Assembly: GCF_014170375.1 (NCBI RefSeq)
Contig: NZ_LZZW01000002.1
Span: 38,465 to 102,464, forward strand
Length of the DNA: 64,000 nucleotides
Direction: 5' to 3'
Source of the DNA: Variovorax sp. UMC13
GTDB taxonomy: Bacteria > Pseudomonadota > Gammaproteobacteria > Burkholderiales > Burkholderiaceae_C
The notes below the pieces were generated by a model. That model was not told the DNA's origin and searched no databases. It saw only the letters and a program-made list of their open reading frames with translations. The position numbers and the translations under genes were made by a program. Every line of letters starts with the position of its first letter. Positions within the stretch are counted from its first letter, which is position 1. Shown here piece by piece: positions 44,601-55,783 of the stretch.

Positions 44601-45545
44601 TCAGGCGGCGGCGTGCTGCCGGGCCGTGCGCCGCACGGCCTGCGGCGGCTGCCCCATGGTGCGCAGGAAGGCCCGGCGCATGCGCTCCGGGTCGCCGAAG
44701 CCGGCCATCGCGGCCACCGATTCGATCGGGTGCCGGCCTTCTTCCAGCAGTTCGCGCGCGGCCTCGACGCGCAGCTTCTCGACCGCGCGTGCGGGCGACT
44801 GGCCGGTCTCCGAGGTGAAGGCGCGGCTGAACTGGCGCGGGCTCAGGTTGGCCGCGGCCGCCAGGTCGTCGACCGACAGCCGCTGGCGCAGGTTCTTCTT
44901 CGCATAGGCCAGCGCGGTCTGGATGCGGTCCGAAGCCGGTGCCATGTCCAGCAGCGCCGAGAACTGCGACTGCCCGCCGGTGCGCCGGTGGTAGACCACC
45001 ATCTTGCGCGCCACCGCGCGCGCCACCTCCACCCCCAGGTCCTCCTCGACCAGCGCGAGCGAGAGGTCGATGCAGGCCGTCATGCCGGCCGAGGTCCAGA
45101 CCGAGCCGTCGTTGACGAAGATCCGGTCGGGCTCGAGGTGGATGGCCGGATGCGCGCGCTGCAGCGCCTGCGCGAAATGCCAGTGGGTGGTCGCGCGGCG
45201 GCCGTCGAGCACGCCGGCCTCGGCCAGGATGAAGGCGCCGGTGCAGATGCTCGCCAGCCGGCGCGACGAGGCCAGCGCGCGCTGCAGGAAGGCCAGCAGG
45301 CCGGGCGAAGAGGGCTCGGGCGTCATCGCGCCTGTGACCATCACGGTGTCGAAACGGGCGCGGCCGAAGGGCGCGCTCTCGACGCGCACGCCCGAGGAAC
45401 TGAGCACCGCGCCGCCGTGCTCCGACACCACGCCCACCTCGTAGGCCGGGCGCGCCAGCTGCTGGTTGGCCAGCTCGAACACCGACACCACCACCAGGTC
45501 GAGCACCTGGAAGCCCGGGAAGACGACGATGGCGATGCGGCGCAT
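44601..45545 (-). CDS. GlxA-family AraC-type transcriptional regulator
   Basis: 314-residue regulator with an N-terminal DJ-1/PfpI (GATase1-like) domain (about 1-190; nucleophile-elbow Cys in SICTGAFILAEAG) and a C-terminal AraC double helix-turn-helix (LSVDDLAAAANLSPRQFSRAFTSETGQSP...). It is divergent from an SDR gene and likely controls it. Between them lies a perfect 11-bp inverted repeat, one arm of which lies next to this gene's start. The ligand is unknown. Confidence 0.88.
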   Translation of the reverse strand: MRRIAIVVFPGFQVLDLVVVSVFELANQQLARPAYEVGVVSEHGGAVLSSSGVRVESAPFGRARFDTVMVTGAMTPEPSSPGLLAFLQRALASSRRLASICTGAFILAEAGVLDGRRATTHWHFAQALQRAHPAIHLEPDRIFVNDGSVWTSAGMTACIDLSLALVEEDLGVEVARAVARKMVVYHRRTGGQSQFSALLDMAPASDRIQTALAYAKKNLRQRLSVDDLAAAANLSPRQFSRAFTSETGQSPARAVEKLRVEAARELLEEGRHPIESVAAMAGFGDPERMRRAFLRTMGQPPQAVRRTARQHAAA

Positions 45546-45546
45546 G

Positions 45547-45583
45547 ATGTCCTGAAACGAGGGTTAAATGACTTTCAGGACAT
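45547..45583. promoter_or_regulatory. 11-bp inverted repeat, candidate operator for GlxA-like regulator
   Basis: Perfect arms ATGTCCTGAAA (45547-45557) and TTTCAGGACAT (45573-45583) are separated by 15 bp, within the 97-bp divergent promoter of the GlxA-like and SDR genes. The left arm begins two bases beyond the regulator's start codon, so its AGGA also serves as ribosome binding site. Binding there could both autoregulate and activate the SDR gene. GAGCC recurs three times downstream at 9-10 bp spacing (45584-45607). Confidence 0.6.
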
Positions 45584-45642
45584 GAGCCTAAGTGAGCCAA
45601 TAGAGCCTTGTCAATCCCGACCGCTCATCAAGGACATCTCTC

Positions 45643-46455
45643 ATGAACACTTCCGCAACCCCGCTGGGCAAGGCCCTGATCACCGGTGCCTCGTCGGGCA
45701 TCGGCGCCGTCTACGCCGACCGGCTCGCCCGCCGCGGCCATCCGCTGGTGCTGGTGGCGCGCGATGCGCGCCGCCTGGCCGAACTCGCCGCGCGCATGAA
45801 GGCCGCGCACGGCGTCGAGGCCGAAGTGCTGGTGGCCGACCTCACGCAGACGGCCGACCTGCGCCGCGTCGAGGCCAGGCTCGAAAGCGACGCCGGCATT
45901 TCGCTGCTGGTCAACAACGCCGGCGTGGGCGCGACCGCGCCGCTGGTGCAATCGACGCCGGAGTCGCTCGATGCAATGCTGCTGCTCAACGTGCTGGCGC
46001 TGACGCGGCTCACGCGCGCGGCCGTGCCGGGCTTCGTGGCGCGCGGCCGGGGCGCGGTGATCAACATCGCGTCGATCGTGGCGCTGGCGCCCGAGCTGCT
46101 CAACGGGGTCTACAGCGGCAGCAAGGCCTTCGTGGTCAACCTGAGCCAGTCGCTGCACCACGAAGTGGGCGACAAGGGCGTGCAGGTGCAGGCCGTGCTG
46201 CCCGGCGCCACGCATACTGACTTCTGGCGCATCGCGGGCGTGCCGGTGGAACACCTGCCCGAAGGCATCGTGATGTCCGCCGAGGACATGGTCGACGCCG
46301 CACTGGTCGGCTTCGACCGGCGCGAGCTGATCACCATCCCCTCGCTGCCCGACGTGGCGGACTGGGAACGTGCCGACGCCGCCCGCCGTGCGCTGGGCCC
46401 GAACCTGTCGCGCCCGACGCCGGCCGAACGCTACGGTGTGGCGCTCAGCGCTTGA
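45643..46455 (+). CDS. Short-chain dehydrogenase/reductase
   Basis: 270-residue SDR oxidoreductase. The cofactor motif is GASSGIGAVYADRL near residues 15-28, the structural motif LLVNNAGVG, and the catalytic YSGSK near residue 158 with a preceding Ser. A basic/hydrophobic pattern after the first strand (VARDARRL) suggests NADP preference. The substrate is unknown. It starts with AAGGA upstream and is divergent from the GlxA-like regulator, which may control it. Its last 11 bp overlap the 3' end of the convergent small hydrophilic protein. Confidence 0.88.
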   Translation: MNTSATPLGKALITGASSGIGAVYADRLARRGHPLVLVARDARRLAELAARMKAAHGVEAEVLVADLTQTADLRRVEARLESDAGISLLVNNAGVGATAPLVQSTPESLDAMLLLNVLALTRLTRAAVPGFVARGRGAVINIASIVALAPELLNGVYSGSKAFVVNLSQSLHHEVGDKGVQVQAVLPGATHTDFWRIAGVPVEHLPEGIVMSAEDMVDAALVGFDRRELITIPSLPDVADWERADAARRALGPNLSRPTPAERYGVALSA

Positions 46456-46687
46456 CCTTGTCGTTGTAGACGCGGTCCGTCACCGGTCCGCGGTCGGTGT
46501 CGACCGCGCCGCGCTCCACGTCGTCGTGCGCGCGCTTGCCCACGTCAGTGGCGGTGCCGTCGCTGTTGCGCTGGCTGTCGGAGGACTCGTCGCGCTCGTG
46601 CGGCAGGCGCGGCGAGGATTCGCCGTCCTGCGTGGCGCGGGTCTTGCCGTCCTCGGGCTTCGGCGGGGTCTTCTTCGTGGCGGTCAT
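46445..46687 (-). CDS. Small hydrophilic protein, function unknown
   Basis: 80-residue, highly charged, probably disordered protein rich in Asp, Arg, Lys, Glu and Ser with no hydrophobic core (for example PHERDESSDSQRN and VGKRAHDDVERGAVDTD). Similar small hydrophilic proteins occur in stress clusters of Comamonadaceae, but no family is recognised. The start has GGAG 6-9 bases upstream. It sits between the SDR gene and the M14-like deacylase. Confidence 0.6.
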   Translation of the reverse strand: MTATKKTPPKPEDGKTRATQDGESSPRLPHERDESSDSQRNSDGTATDVGKRAHDDVERGAVDTDRGPVTDRVYNDKVKR

Positions 46688-46785
46688 GCGGTGCTCCTTG
46701 GGCTTTCGCCTATAGCTCGGTTATGGCCCGGTCCTCGGAAAAGCCCGGTAGGACCGCCCAGCCGCGCGCTGTAGGATCGCTGGCG

Positions 46786-47745
46786 ATGCCTTCCTTTCCG
46801 CCCGACGACCTCCTTCGCATCCACAGCTTCGTCTCGACCGAGCCCGGCCCCCGGCTGATCGTGCTCGGCGGCGTGCACGGCGACGAAACCTGCGGCACCG
46901 TGGGCATCGAGCGCCTGCGTGCCGAACTCGACGGCGGCGCGTTGCGGCTGGCGCGCGGCGAACTCACGCTGGTGCCGGTGGCCAATCCGCTGGCGCGGCG
47001 GCTGCTGCGGCGCGAGGGCGAGCGCAACCTCAACCGCTCCTTCCGGCCCAGCGAAGTGCCGGCCGACCACGAGGCGCGGCTCACCAACCTGCTGTGCCCG
47101 CTGCTCGCGCGCCACGAGGTGCTGCTCGACCTGCATTCCTTCCAGAGCGCGGGCGAGGCTTTTTCGATGATCGGCCCGCGCAACAACAGCGGCACGCTCG
47201 AGCCCTTCGCCCGCGCCTTCGAGGAAGGCCAGCTGGCGCTGCACATCGGCACGCCGCGCGTGGTCGAGGGCTGGCTCGACATCTATGCCGCGGGCCTGGC
47301 GCAGCGCGCCGGCGGCCAGCCGGCCGACGAGGCGGCGCTGGCCTTCGGCTGGGGCACCAACGAGTACATGCGCAGCCAGGGCGGCTACGGCGTCACGCTC
47401 GAATGCGGGCAGCACACCGACCCGGCCGCGCCCGACGTGGCCCACGCGGCCATCCATTCGGCGCTGCGCCTGCTCGGCATGGTCGATGCGCCGGCCCCGG
47501 TGGCGCCGCCACAGCCCGCGCTGCTGCGGCTGGTCAGCGTGACCGACCGCGCCCACGAAGACGATCAGTTCGTGCGCGAATGGGCCACCTTCGACGCGGT
47601 GGCGCAGGGCGAGGCCATTGGCGTGCGCGCCGACGGCAGCGTGCTGCGCGCCGAGCGCGACGGCTTCCTGGTGTTTCCCAACACCGAGGCGCTGCCCGGC
47701 ACCGAGTGGTTCTACTTCGCGGTGGCGAGCGAGCGCAGCCTCTAG
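46786..47745 (+). CDS. Succinylglutamate desuccinylase/aspartoacylase-type M14 metallohydrolase
   Basis: 319-residue zinc hydrolase of the AstE/aspartoacylase branch of M14. Zinc ligands are in GGVHGDETCG (His and Glu) and LLDLHS (His), with NPLARR, ERNLNRSF and ECGQHTDP further on. It should cleave an N-acyl amino acid or similar amide. The start at 46786 is preferred because the family conserved region begins soon after; an ATG 21 codons earlier adds a low-complexity leader. The C-terminal ~100 residues form the second, beta-rich domain. Confidence 0.83.
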   Translation: MPSFPPDDLLRIHSFVSTEPGPRLIVLGGVHGDETCGTVGIERLRAELDGGALRLARGELTLVPVANPLARRLLRREGERNLNRSFRPSEVPADHEARLTNLLCPLLARHEVLLDLHSFQSAGEAFSMIGPRNNSGTLEPFARAFEEGQLALHIGTPRVVEGWLDIYAAGLAQRAGGQPADEAALAFGWGTNEYMRSQGGYGVTLECGQHTDPAAPDVAHAAIHSALRLLGMVDAPAPVAPPQPALLRLVSVTDRAHEDDQFVREWATFDAVAQGEAIGVRADGSVLRAERDGFLVFPNTEALPGTEWFYFAVASERSL

Positions 47746-47836
47746 CGCATCGGCGCCACCCCACGACGGGGGAGGCCGGGTTCCTACATGCGCGGCCGGA
47801 GCGCCGGGCTAGCTTGCAGGCTGGAGGAATCCCGCC

Positions 47837-48790
47837 ATGCCCGCTGCCGCCAAATCGTCGACCCCCCGTGTGCTCTGGAAAGGCGCGATCAGCTTCGGGT
47901 TGGTGCACATCCCGGTCGCGCTTTATTCGGCCACCACCGACCACAGCATCGACTTCGACTGGCTCGACAAGCGCACCATGGACCCGGTGGGCTACAAGCG
48001 CATCAACAAGAAGACCGGCAAGGAGATCGCGCGCGAGCAGATCGTCAAGGGCATCGCCTACGAGGACGGCCAGTACGTGGTGCTGACCGACGCCGAGATC
48101 GCCGCCGCCTATCCCAAGACCACGCAGACGGTCGAGATCGAGACCTTCGTGCCGGCCGACAGCATCCCCTTCGTTTATCTGGAGCGCCCCTACTACGTGG
48201 CGCCGATCAACCGCGGCGCCAAGGTCTATGCGCTGCTGCGCGAGACCTTGCAGCGCACCGGCCGTGTCGGCATCGCGCGCGTGGTGATCCAGACCAAGCA
48301 GCACCTGGCGGTGCTGGTGCCGGCCGGGCCCGGGCTGGTGCTCAACCTGCTGCGCTGGGGCGCGGACATCCGGCCCTGGAAGGACCTGCCGTTGCCGGCC
48401 GAGGGCGCCAAGGCCGCGGGCCTGACCGAGCGCGAACTGAAGATGGCGGGCGAGCTGGTCAAGGACATGAGTTCGGACTGGGACCCCGACGAATTCAAGG
48501 ACTCGTTCAAGGACGAGATCATGCGGCTGGTGGACCGCAAGGTGGCGGCGGGCGACACCGAGACCGTGACCCAGCCCGAGTCGGCCGAGGAAGACGGCCG
48601 CGGCAGCGCCAAGATCATCGACCTCACCGAACTGCTGCAGCGCAGCCTGCGCAAGGGTGCCAAGGCGGCGGCCGCGCCACCCGAAGACGACGAGGAAGAA
48701 GCGCCTGCCGCGAAGACGGCCGCGCGCAAGAAGCCCGCGCGCAAGACCGCCGCGGCCAAGAAGGCCCCGGCCCGCCGCCGCGCGGCCTGA
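47837..48790 (+). CDS. ku: Bacterial Ku protein (NHEJ DNA end binding)
   Basis: 317-residue Ku homodimer subunit that binds double-strand ends and recruits LigD. The Ku core covers about residues 10-260 (WKGAISFGLVHIPVALYSAT near the start; RPYYVAPINRGAKVYALLRETL). The C-terminal ~50 residues are a Lys/Ala-rich tail (KTAARKKPARKT), as in many proteobacterial Ku proteins; this tail aids DNA threading. ligD starts 14 bp after its stop, making a two-gene NHEJ operon. GGAGG lies upstream of the ATG. Confidence 0.94.
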   Translation: MPAAAKSSTPRVLWKGAISFGLVHIPVALYSATTDHSIDFDWLDKRTMDPVGYKRINKKTGKEIAREQIVKGIAYEDGQYVVLTDAEIAAAYPKTTQTVEIETFVPADSIPFVYLERPYYVAPINRGAKVYALLRETLQRTGRVGIARVVIQTKQHLAVLVPAGPGLVLNLLRWGADIRPWKDLPLPAEGAKAAGLTERELKMAGELVKDMSSDWDPDEFKDSFKDEIMRLVDRKVAAGDTETVTQPESAEEDGRGSAKIIDLTELLQRSLRKGAKAAAAPPEDDEEEAPAAKTAARKKPARKTAAAKKAPARRRAA

Positions 48791-48804
48791 GACGCGGAGC
48801 CGCC

Positions 48805-51324
48805 ATGGGTGCGAAGGAGGCGCTCGCGCACTACCACCGCAAGCGCGACTTCAGCAAGACGCCGGAGCCGCGCACAGGCGGCAAGGCAGGCAAGGGCATC
48901 CTGTCCTTCGTGGTCCAGAAGCACCACGCGAGCCATCTGCACTACGACTTCCGGCTCGAGCTCGACGGCACGCTCAAGAGCTGGGCCGTGCCCAAGGGCC
49001 CCTGCCTGGACCCCCACGTCAAGCGCATGGCGGTGTTGGTCGAGGACCATCCGCTGTCGTATGGCGGCTTCGAGGGCACGATCCCGCCGGGCCAGTACGG
49101 CGCCGGCACGGTCATCGTCTGGGACCGCGGCACCTGGCAGGCCGAGGGCGACGCGCGTGCGGCGCTGGCCGCGGGCAAGCTCAAGTTCGCGCTCCAGGGC
49201 GAGAAGCTGCAGGGCCACTGGACGCTGGTGCGCATGAAGGGCAAGGGCGAGAAGCAGGAGGCCTGGCTGCTGATCAAGGAGAAGGACGCCGCGGCGCGGC
49301 CGCTCGACGACTACGACGTGACCGAGGCGCTGCCCGACAGCGTGATCACCGCACCCCTATCGAAGCCCGCGGCCGCGGCGGCGAAGAGGCCCACCCCCGC
49401 CGCGAAGAAAACCACCCCGCGCCGCCGCGCAACGGCGACCGCGCTGCCCGAAAGCTTCGCCCCCCAGCTCGCCACGCTGGCCACGGCGCCGCCGCCCACG
49501 CCGCAGGAATGGCTCTGGGAACTCAAGTTCGACGGCTACCGGCTGCTGACCCGGATCGAGAAGGGCACGGTGCGCTGCTTCACCCGCAACGGCCACGACT
49601 GGACCGAAAAACTGCCCGAGCTGGCGCGCGCACTGGCAACGCTCGATGTGCGCTCGGCCTGGCTCGACGGCGAGATCGTGGTGCAGGACGCGCAGGACAG
49701 GCCCGACTTCCAGGCGCTGCAAAACGCCTTCGACCAGCGCGCCACCGCCTCGATCGTCTACTGGCTCTTCGATGCGCCCTGGCTGGACGGCGAAGACCTG
49801 CGCACGCTGCCGGTGGAGCAACGGCGCGCGCGCCTGGCGCCGCTGCTGACCGACGAGCTCGCGCCGCGCCTGCGCTTCAGCGAGGCCTTCGACGCGCCGC
49901 CGCGCGACCTGCTGGCCTCGGTCAGCGCGCTGGGCTTCGAGGGGCTGATCGGCAAGCGGCGCGGTTCGGGCTATGTCTCGCGCCGCTCGCCCGACTGGAT
50001 CAAGCTCAAGAGCCAGCAGCGCCAGGAATTCGTGATCGGCGGCTACACCGCGCCCAAGGGTTCGCGCGCGGGCTTCGGTGCCTTGCTGCTGGGCGTGCAC
50101 GACGCGGACGGCGCACTGCGCTACTGCGGCAACGTGGGCACGGGCTTCGACGGCGCGCGGCTCGCGGACATCAAGGCGAAGCTCGATGCGCTCGCGAGTG
50201 CGCATTCGCCCTTCGCCGAGGGCGCGCACGGCGTCCCGCGCAGCGTGAAGGCGCACTGGGTCCGGCCGCAGCTGGTGGCCGAGATCGCCTTCGGCGAATG
50301 GACGCGCGAGCATCGGGTGCGCCACAGCGTGTTCCAGGGCCTGCGCAGCGACAAGCCGGCGCGTGAGGTGACGCGCGAACAGGCGGTGCCCGTCAAGGAA
50401 ATGGCCATGACATCGAAAAGCAGCACCGCGGCCAGGATGCCGCGGGTCACCAACGCCGAGCGCGTGATCGACAGCCAGAGCGGCGCGACCAAGGGCGAGC
50501 TGGTCGCCTACTACGCCAAGGCCGCGCCCCTGATCCTGCCGCACCTCAAGGGCCGGCCGGTCTCGCTGGTGCGCGCGCCCGAAGGCATCGGCGGCGAACT
50601 GTTCTTCCAGAAGCATGCCAAAAGCACGGAGATGCCGGGCATCACGCTGCTCGACCCGGCGCTCGACCCCGACCACGATCCGCTGCTGCAGATCGACCGC
50701 GGCGAAGGGCTGTTGTCGGCCACGCAGCTCAACGTGGTGGAGTTCCACACCTGGAACGCGGTGTCGAAGGCCATCGGCCAACCCGACCGCATGACCTTCG
50801 ACCTCGATCCCGGCGAGGGCGTGCCCTGGGAGCGCATGCAGGAGGCCGCGCTGCTGGCGCGCACGCTGCTCGAGGAGGTCGGGCTGGTCGGCTTCCTCAA
50901 GACCAGCGGCGGCAAGGGCCTGCACGTGGTGGTGCCGATCCGCCGCCACTACGGCTGGGATGCGGTCAAGTCCTTCTCGCAGGCGCTGGTGGTGCACCTG
51001 GCCCGGACCATTCCCGAGCGATTCGTGGCCAAGAGCGGTCCGCGCAATCGCGTGGGCAAGATCTTCGTCGACTACCTGCGCAACGGCTTCGGTGCCACCA
51101 CCGTGAGCGCCTGGTCGGTGCGTGCGCGTCCGGGAATGGGCGTGTCGGTGCCGGTGGCCTGGGACGAGCTGCCCACGCTGCGCTCGGGTGCGCACTGGAA
51201 CCTGCGCTCGGCGCCCGAGCGTTTCGCGGTCGGCAACATGCCCTGGGCCGACTGGGAGCGCGGACGCAAGGGCCTGGCCGCACCGATGAAGGTCGTGGGC
51301 TTCGTGCCCGACGAGCCCGCCTGA
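48805..51324 (+). CDS. ligD: ATP-dependent DNA ligase LigD (PE-LIG-POL)
   Basis: 839-residue multifunctional NHEJ enzyme. Domain order is phosphoesterase (about 20-170; HHASHLHYDFRLELDG), an Ala/Lys/Pro-rich linker (about 180-215), ATP-dependent ligase (about 215-530; the nucleotidyl-accepting K241 in WELKFDGYR) and primase/polymerase (about 545-830; metal-binding D666 and D668 in TFDLDPGEG). This is the pseudomonad-type PE-LIG-POL order. Catalytic residues inspected are present. The gene is directly downstream of ku; it converges with the transglutaminase-like gene with a 6-bp gap. Confidence 0.94.
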   Translation: MGAKEALAHYHRKRDFSKTPEPRTGGKAGKGILSFVVQKHHASHLHYDFRLELDGTLKSWAVPKGPCLDPHVKRMAVLVEDHPLSYGGFEGTIPPGQYGAGTVIVWDRGTWQAEGDARAALAAGKLKFALQGEKLQGHWTLVRMKGKGEKQEAWLLIKEKDAAARPLDDYDVTEALPDSVITAPLSKPAAAAAKRPTPAAKKTTPRRRATATALPESFAPQLATLATAPPPTPQEWLWELKFDGYRLLTRIEKGTVRCFTRNGHDWTEKLPELARALATLDVRSAWLDGEIVVQDAQDRPDFQALQNAFDQRATASIVYWLFDAPWLDGEDLRTLPVEQRRARLAPLLTDELAPRLRFSEAFDAPPRDLLASVSALGFEGLIGKRRGSGYVSRRSPDWIKLKSQQRQEFVIGGYTAPKGSRAGFGALLLGVHDADGALRYCGNVGTGFDGARLADIKAKLDALASAHSPFAEGAHGVPRSVKAHWVRPQLVAEIAFGEWTREHRVRHSVFQGLRSDKPAREVTREQAVPVKEMAMTSKSSTAARMPRVTNAERVIDSQSGATKGELVAYYAKAAPLILPHLKGRPVSLVRAPEGIGGELFFQKHAKSTEMPGITLLDPALDPDHDPLLQIDRGEGLLSATQLNVVEFHTWNAVSKAIGQPDRMTFDLDPGEGVPWERMQEAALLARTLLEEVGLVGFLKTSGGKGLHVVVPIRRHYGWDAVKSFSQALVVHLARTIPERFVAKSGPRNRVGKIFVDYLRNGFGATTVSAWSVRARPGMGVSVPVAWDELPTLRSGAHWNLRSAPERFAVGNMPWADWERGRKGLAAPMKVVGFVPDEPA

Positions 51325-51330
51325 TCGGCC

Positions 51331-52149
51331 TCAGCCCGTCACTTCAAAGGTCGTGACCTCGAAGCGCTGCAGCGTGTTGGCGCCAAACACCATGGTGATC
51401 GGAACGTCGGCGGCATCGCGGCCGCGCGCGATCACGATGCGGCCGATGCGCGGCGTGTTATGGCGCGCGTCGAAGGTGTGCCAGCGGTCGCCCAGGTAGA
51501 CCTCGAACCAGGCGCTGAAGTCCATCGGGTAGGGCACGGGCGGGATGCCGATGTCGCCCAGGTAGCCGGTCACGTAGCGCGCCGGGATGTTCATGCAGCG
51601 GCACAGCGTGATCGCCAGGTGCGTGAAGTCGCGGCACACGCCCACGCGCTCGCGATAACCCTCGAGCGCGGTGCGCGTGGCGCGCGCCTGCTGGTAGTCG
51701 AAGCGCAGGTGGTTGTGCACGAAGTCGCAGATCGCCTGCACCCGGTGCCAGCCCGGCGCGACGCCGCCGAACTGGGCCCAGGCAAAGGCCAGCAGCTCGC
51801 TGTCGACCTCGCAATAGCGGCTGGGCAGCACGAAGGGCAGGGTGGCCACGGGCAGGTCGGCCGGCGCATGGCCGACGGCACCGTAGTCGATCGGGTCGTG
51901 CCAGCCCGGGTCGTACACCACCGCATGGTTGCGCAGCCGCACGCTCTGCACGCCCTCGGGCACATGCACCCGCGCGCAGTGGTTGTGGAAGCTGTCCTGG
52001 TAGTGGTCGGTGCGCAGCGGCGGGCTGATCGTGATGTGCTCGCCCGTCTGGATGTCCGCCGCGCGCGAGGGATGGACCTGCAGCATGTAGAGGAGCGCGG
52101 TGGGCGCGCTGACGCCGATTTCGATGTCATAGCCGATCTGGATGAGCAT
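51331..52149 (-). CDS. Transglutaminase-like cysteine protease/amidase
   Basis: 272-residue protein with a transglutaminase-like domain. The catalytic triad fits GVCRDFTHLA (Cys), WHTFDARHN (His, Asp). The N-terminal ~100 residues form a beta-rich domain (IGYDIEIGVSAPTALLYML) common in these bacterial proteins, which are probably amide hydrolases or proteases. There is no signal peptide. It converges on ligD and diverges from the 48-residue membrane protein. Confidence 0.82.
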   Translation of the reverse strand: MLIQIGYDIEIGVSAPTALLYMLQVHPSRAADIQTGEHITISPPLRTDHYQDSFHNHCARVHVPEGVQSVRLRNHAVVYDPGWHDPIDYGAVGHAPADLPVATLPFVLPSRYCEVDSELLAFAWAQFGGVAPGWHRVQAICDFVHNHLRFDYQQARATRTALEGYRERVGVCRDFTHLAITLCRCMNIPARYVTGYLGDIGIPPVPYPMDFSAWFEVYLGDRWHTFDARHNTPRIGRIVIARGRDAADVPITMVFGANTLQRFEVTTFEVTG

Positions 52150-52454
52150 GGCGTCGCTTCGCAAGAAGAGTGGAGTGGTGGGAAATGCTGAAGCATGTTC
52201 GGTGCCCGCTTCGATCCATCGTAGCGACGGACGCGTTCGCGCGCCGCATTGCAGCCCGTCATTGCGTAGGCCGAAGACGCTGCGTCGGTGCACACCTACC
52301 GTTTTCGCCCCTGCGCGCCTACAGACCCGAGCGCGCGGCCACTACGGGGAAAACGGGTGGCCGGCCCTACGCTCCTTCGGGTCGACGCAATCGATCCGTC
52401 GGACCGCAGGCCAACCTGCCGTCTCGACGCCCTTCATCCCAACGAGGCAAAAAC
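52150..52454. other. Divergent intergenic region
   Basis: 305 bp between the transglutaminase-like gene and the small membrane protein before katE. No gene, tRNA or obvious repeat was seen. It should hold the promoters for both directions. Confidence 0.5.
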
Positions 52455-52601
52455 ATGGCGCTTTCCAACCTGGTCGATCTGCTGAACAGCCCCTTCATGG
52501 ACGAGTTCCTGATCTGGTCGGTGGCGGCGCTGGCCGGCACCATCGGCCTCGTCGCCCTGGTGAATGCGCTGGACATCGTCCTCGACGCCGAAACCAACTG
52601 A
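52455..52601 (+). CDS. 48-residue membrane protein upstream of catalase
   Basis: Short protein starting [18 protein letters not shown], with one transmembrane helix (about residues 20-40, [19 protein letters not shown]) and an acidic end DIVLDAETN. The start is preceded by AACGAGGCAAAAAC. It lies 49 bp upstream of the large catalase gene and may be expressed with it. No family is recognised, so the function is unknown. Confidence 0.55.
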   Translation: MALSNLVDLLNSPFMDEFLIWSVAALAGTIGLVALVNALDIVLDAETN

Positions 52602-52650
52602 GTTTTTTTCGCGCCGTGAGGCGCCTTACCCACGATCCCGAGGATTCGGA

Positions 52651-54828
<2,178 letters not shown>

Positions 54829-54855
54829 GCGGCCTGCCCGTTCCCCGATCGAAAA

Positions 54856-54883
54856 AAAAGGGACGCCGGTTGGCGTCCCTTTT
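54856..54883. terminator. Bidirectional intrinsic terminator after katE
   Basis: Perfect stem AAAAGGGACGCC (54856-54867) with GGCGTCCCTTTT (54872-54883), loop GGTT. The A tract on the left and T tract on the right make it work in both directions, serving katE and the convergent GST gene. Confidence 0.92.
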
Positions 54884-54905
54884 GTGTTTCGGCGCCGTGC
54901 CGCGC

Positions 54906-55613
54906 TCAGCCGCGCGCCGGAATTCCCAGCCCCTTGACCACCGCCGGCCGGGCCACGAAAGCCTCGAGCACGCGGCTCACGTTGGGGAAGTTCTCGAAGC
55001 CCACCAGTTCGCGCGCTTCGTAGAAGCCGATCAGGTTGCGCACCCAGGGGAAGGTCGCGATATCGGCGATGCTGTAGTCGGTGCCCAGGAGCCAGTCGCG
55101 GCCCGTCAGGCGCTGCTCCAGCACGCCCAGCAGCCGCTTCGATTCAGCCACGTAGCGGTCGCGCGGGCGCTTGTCCTCGTAGGCCTTGCCGGCGAACTTG
55201 TGGAAGAAGCCGAGCTGCCCGAACATCGGGCCGATGCCGCCCATCTGGAACATCACCCACTGCAGTGCCTCGTAGCGGCCGGCGGCATCCGCGGGCAGGA
55301 AGCGCCCGGTCTTCTCCGCCAGGTAGAACAGGATCGCGCCCGATTCGAACAGCGCCAGCGGCTTTCCGCCGGGGCCGTCCGGGTCGATGATCGCGGGGAT
55401 CTTGTTGTTCGGGTTGAGCGAGAGGAAGGCCGGCGACAGCTGGTCGTTGGTCTCGAAGCTCACCAGGTGCGGCTCGTAGGGCAGGCCCAGCTCCTCCAGC
55501 AGGATCGAGACCTTCACGCCGTTGGGCGTGGGCAGCGAGTAGAGCTGCAGGCGCTCCGGGTGCTGGGCGGGCCACTTCTGCGTGATGGGGAAGGCGGAGA
55601 GGTCGAGGGTCAT
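54906..55613 (-). CDS. Glutathione S-transferase family protein
   Basis: 235-residue cytoplasmic GST of the YghU/YfcG-like group. The N-terminal thioredoxin fold has LQLYSLPTPNGVKVSILLEELGLPYE and the glutathione-site NPNNKIPAIIDP with FESGAILFYLAE; the C-terminal helical domain includes DYSIADIATFPWV. Members often have disulfide reductase or peroxidase activity. It shares a bidirectional terminator with katE. A role in oxidative stress is suggested by that neighbour. Confidence 0.88.
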   Translation of the reverse strand: MTLDLSAFPITQKWPAQHPERLQLYSLPTPNGVKVSILLEELGLPYEPHLVSFETNDQLSPAFLSLNPNNKIPAIIDPDGPGGKPLALFESGAILFYLAEKTGRFLPADAAGRYEALQWVMFQMGGIGPMFGQLGFFHKFAGKAYEDKRPRDRYVAESKRLLGVLEQRLTGRDWLLGTDYSIADIATFPWVRNLIGFYEARELVGFENFPNVSRVLEAFVARPAVVKGLGIPARG

Positions 55614-55783
55614 GGTGTGGGCGTGGGGCAGGAAGAAAGGAGCCGGAGGCAGCGTTGGCCGCTGCTGCTGTGTCGAATTCTGCATGGCCGCCGGTGTTTC
55701 GTCCCGGCCGGGGTTTTGCAGCCGTGGCGGTGGGCGCCGTACCATCGCGCCCACGTGTTCGCGCCTTGCCCGCAGGAGACCCC

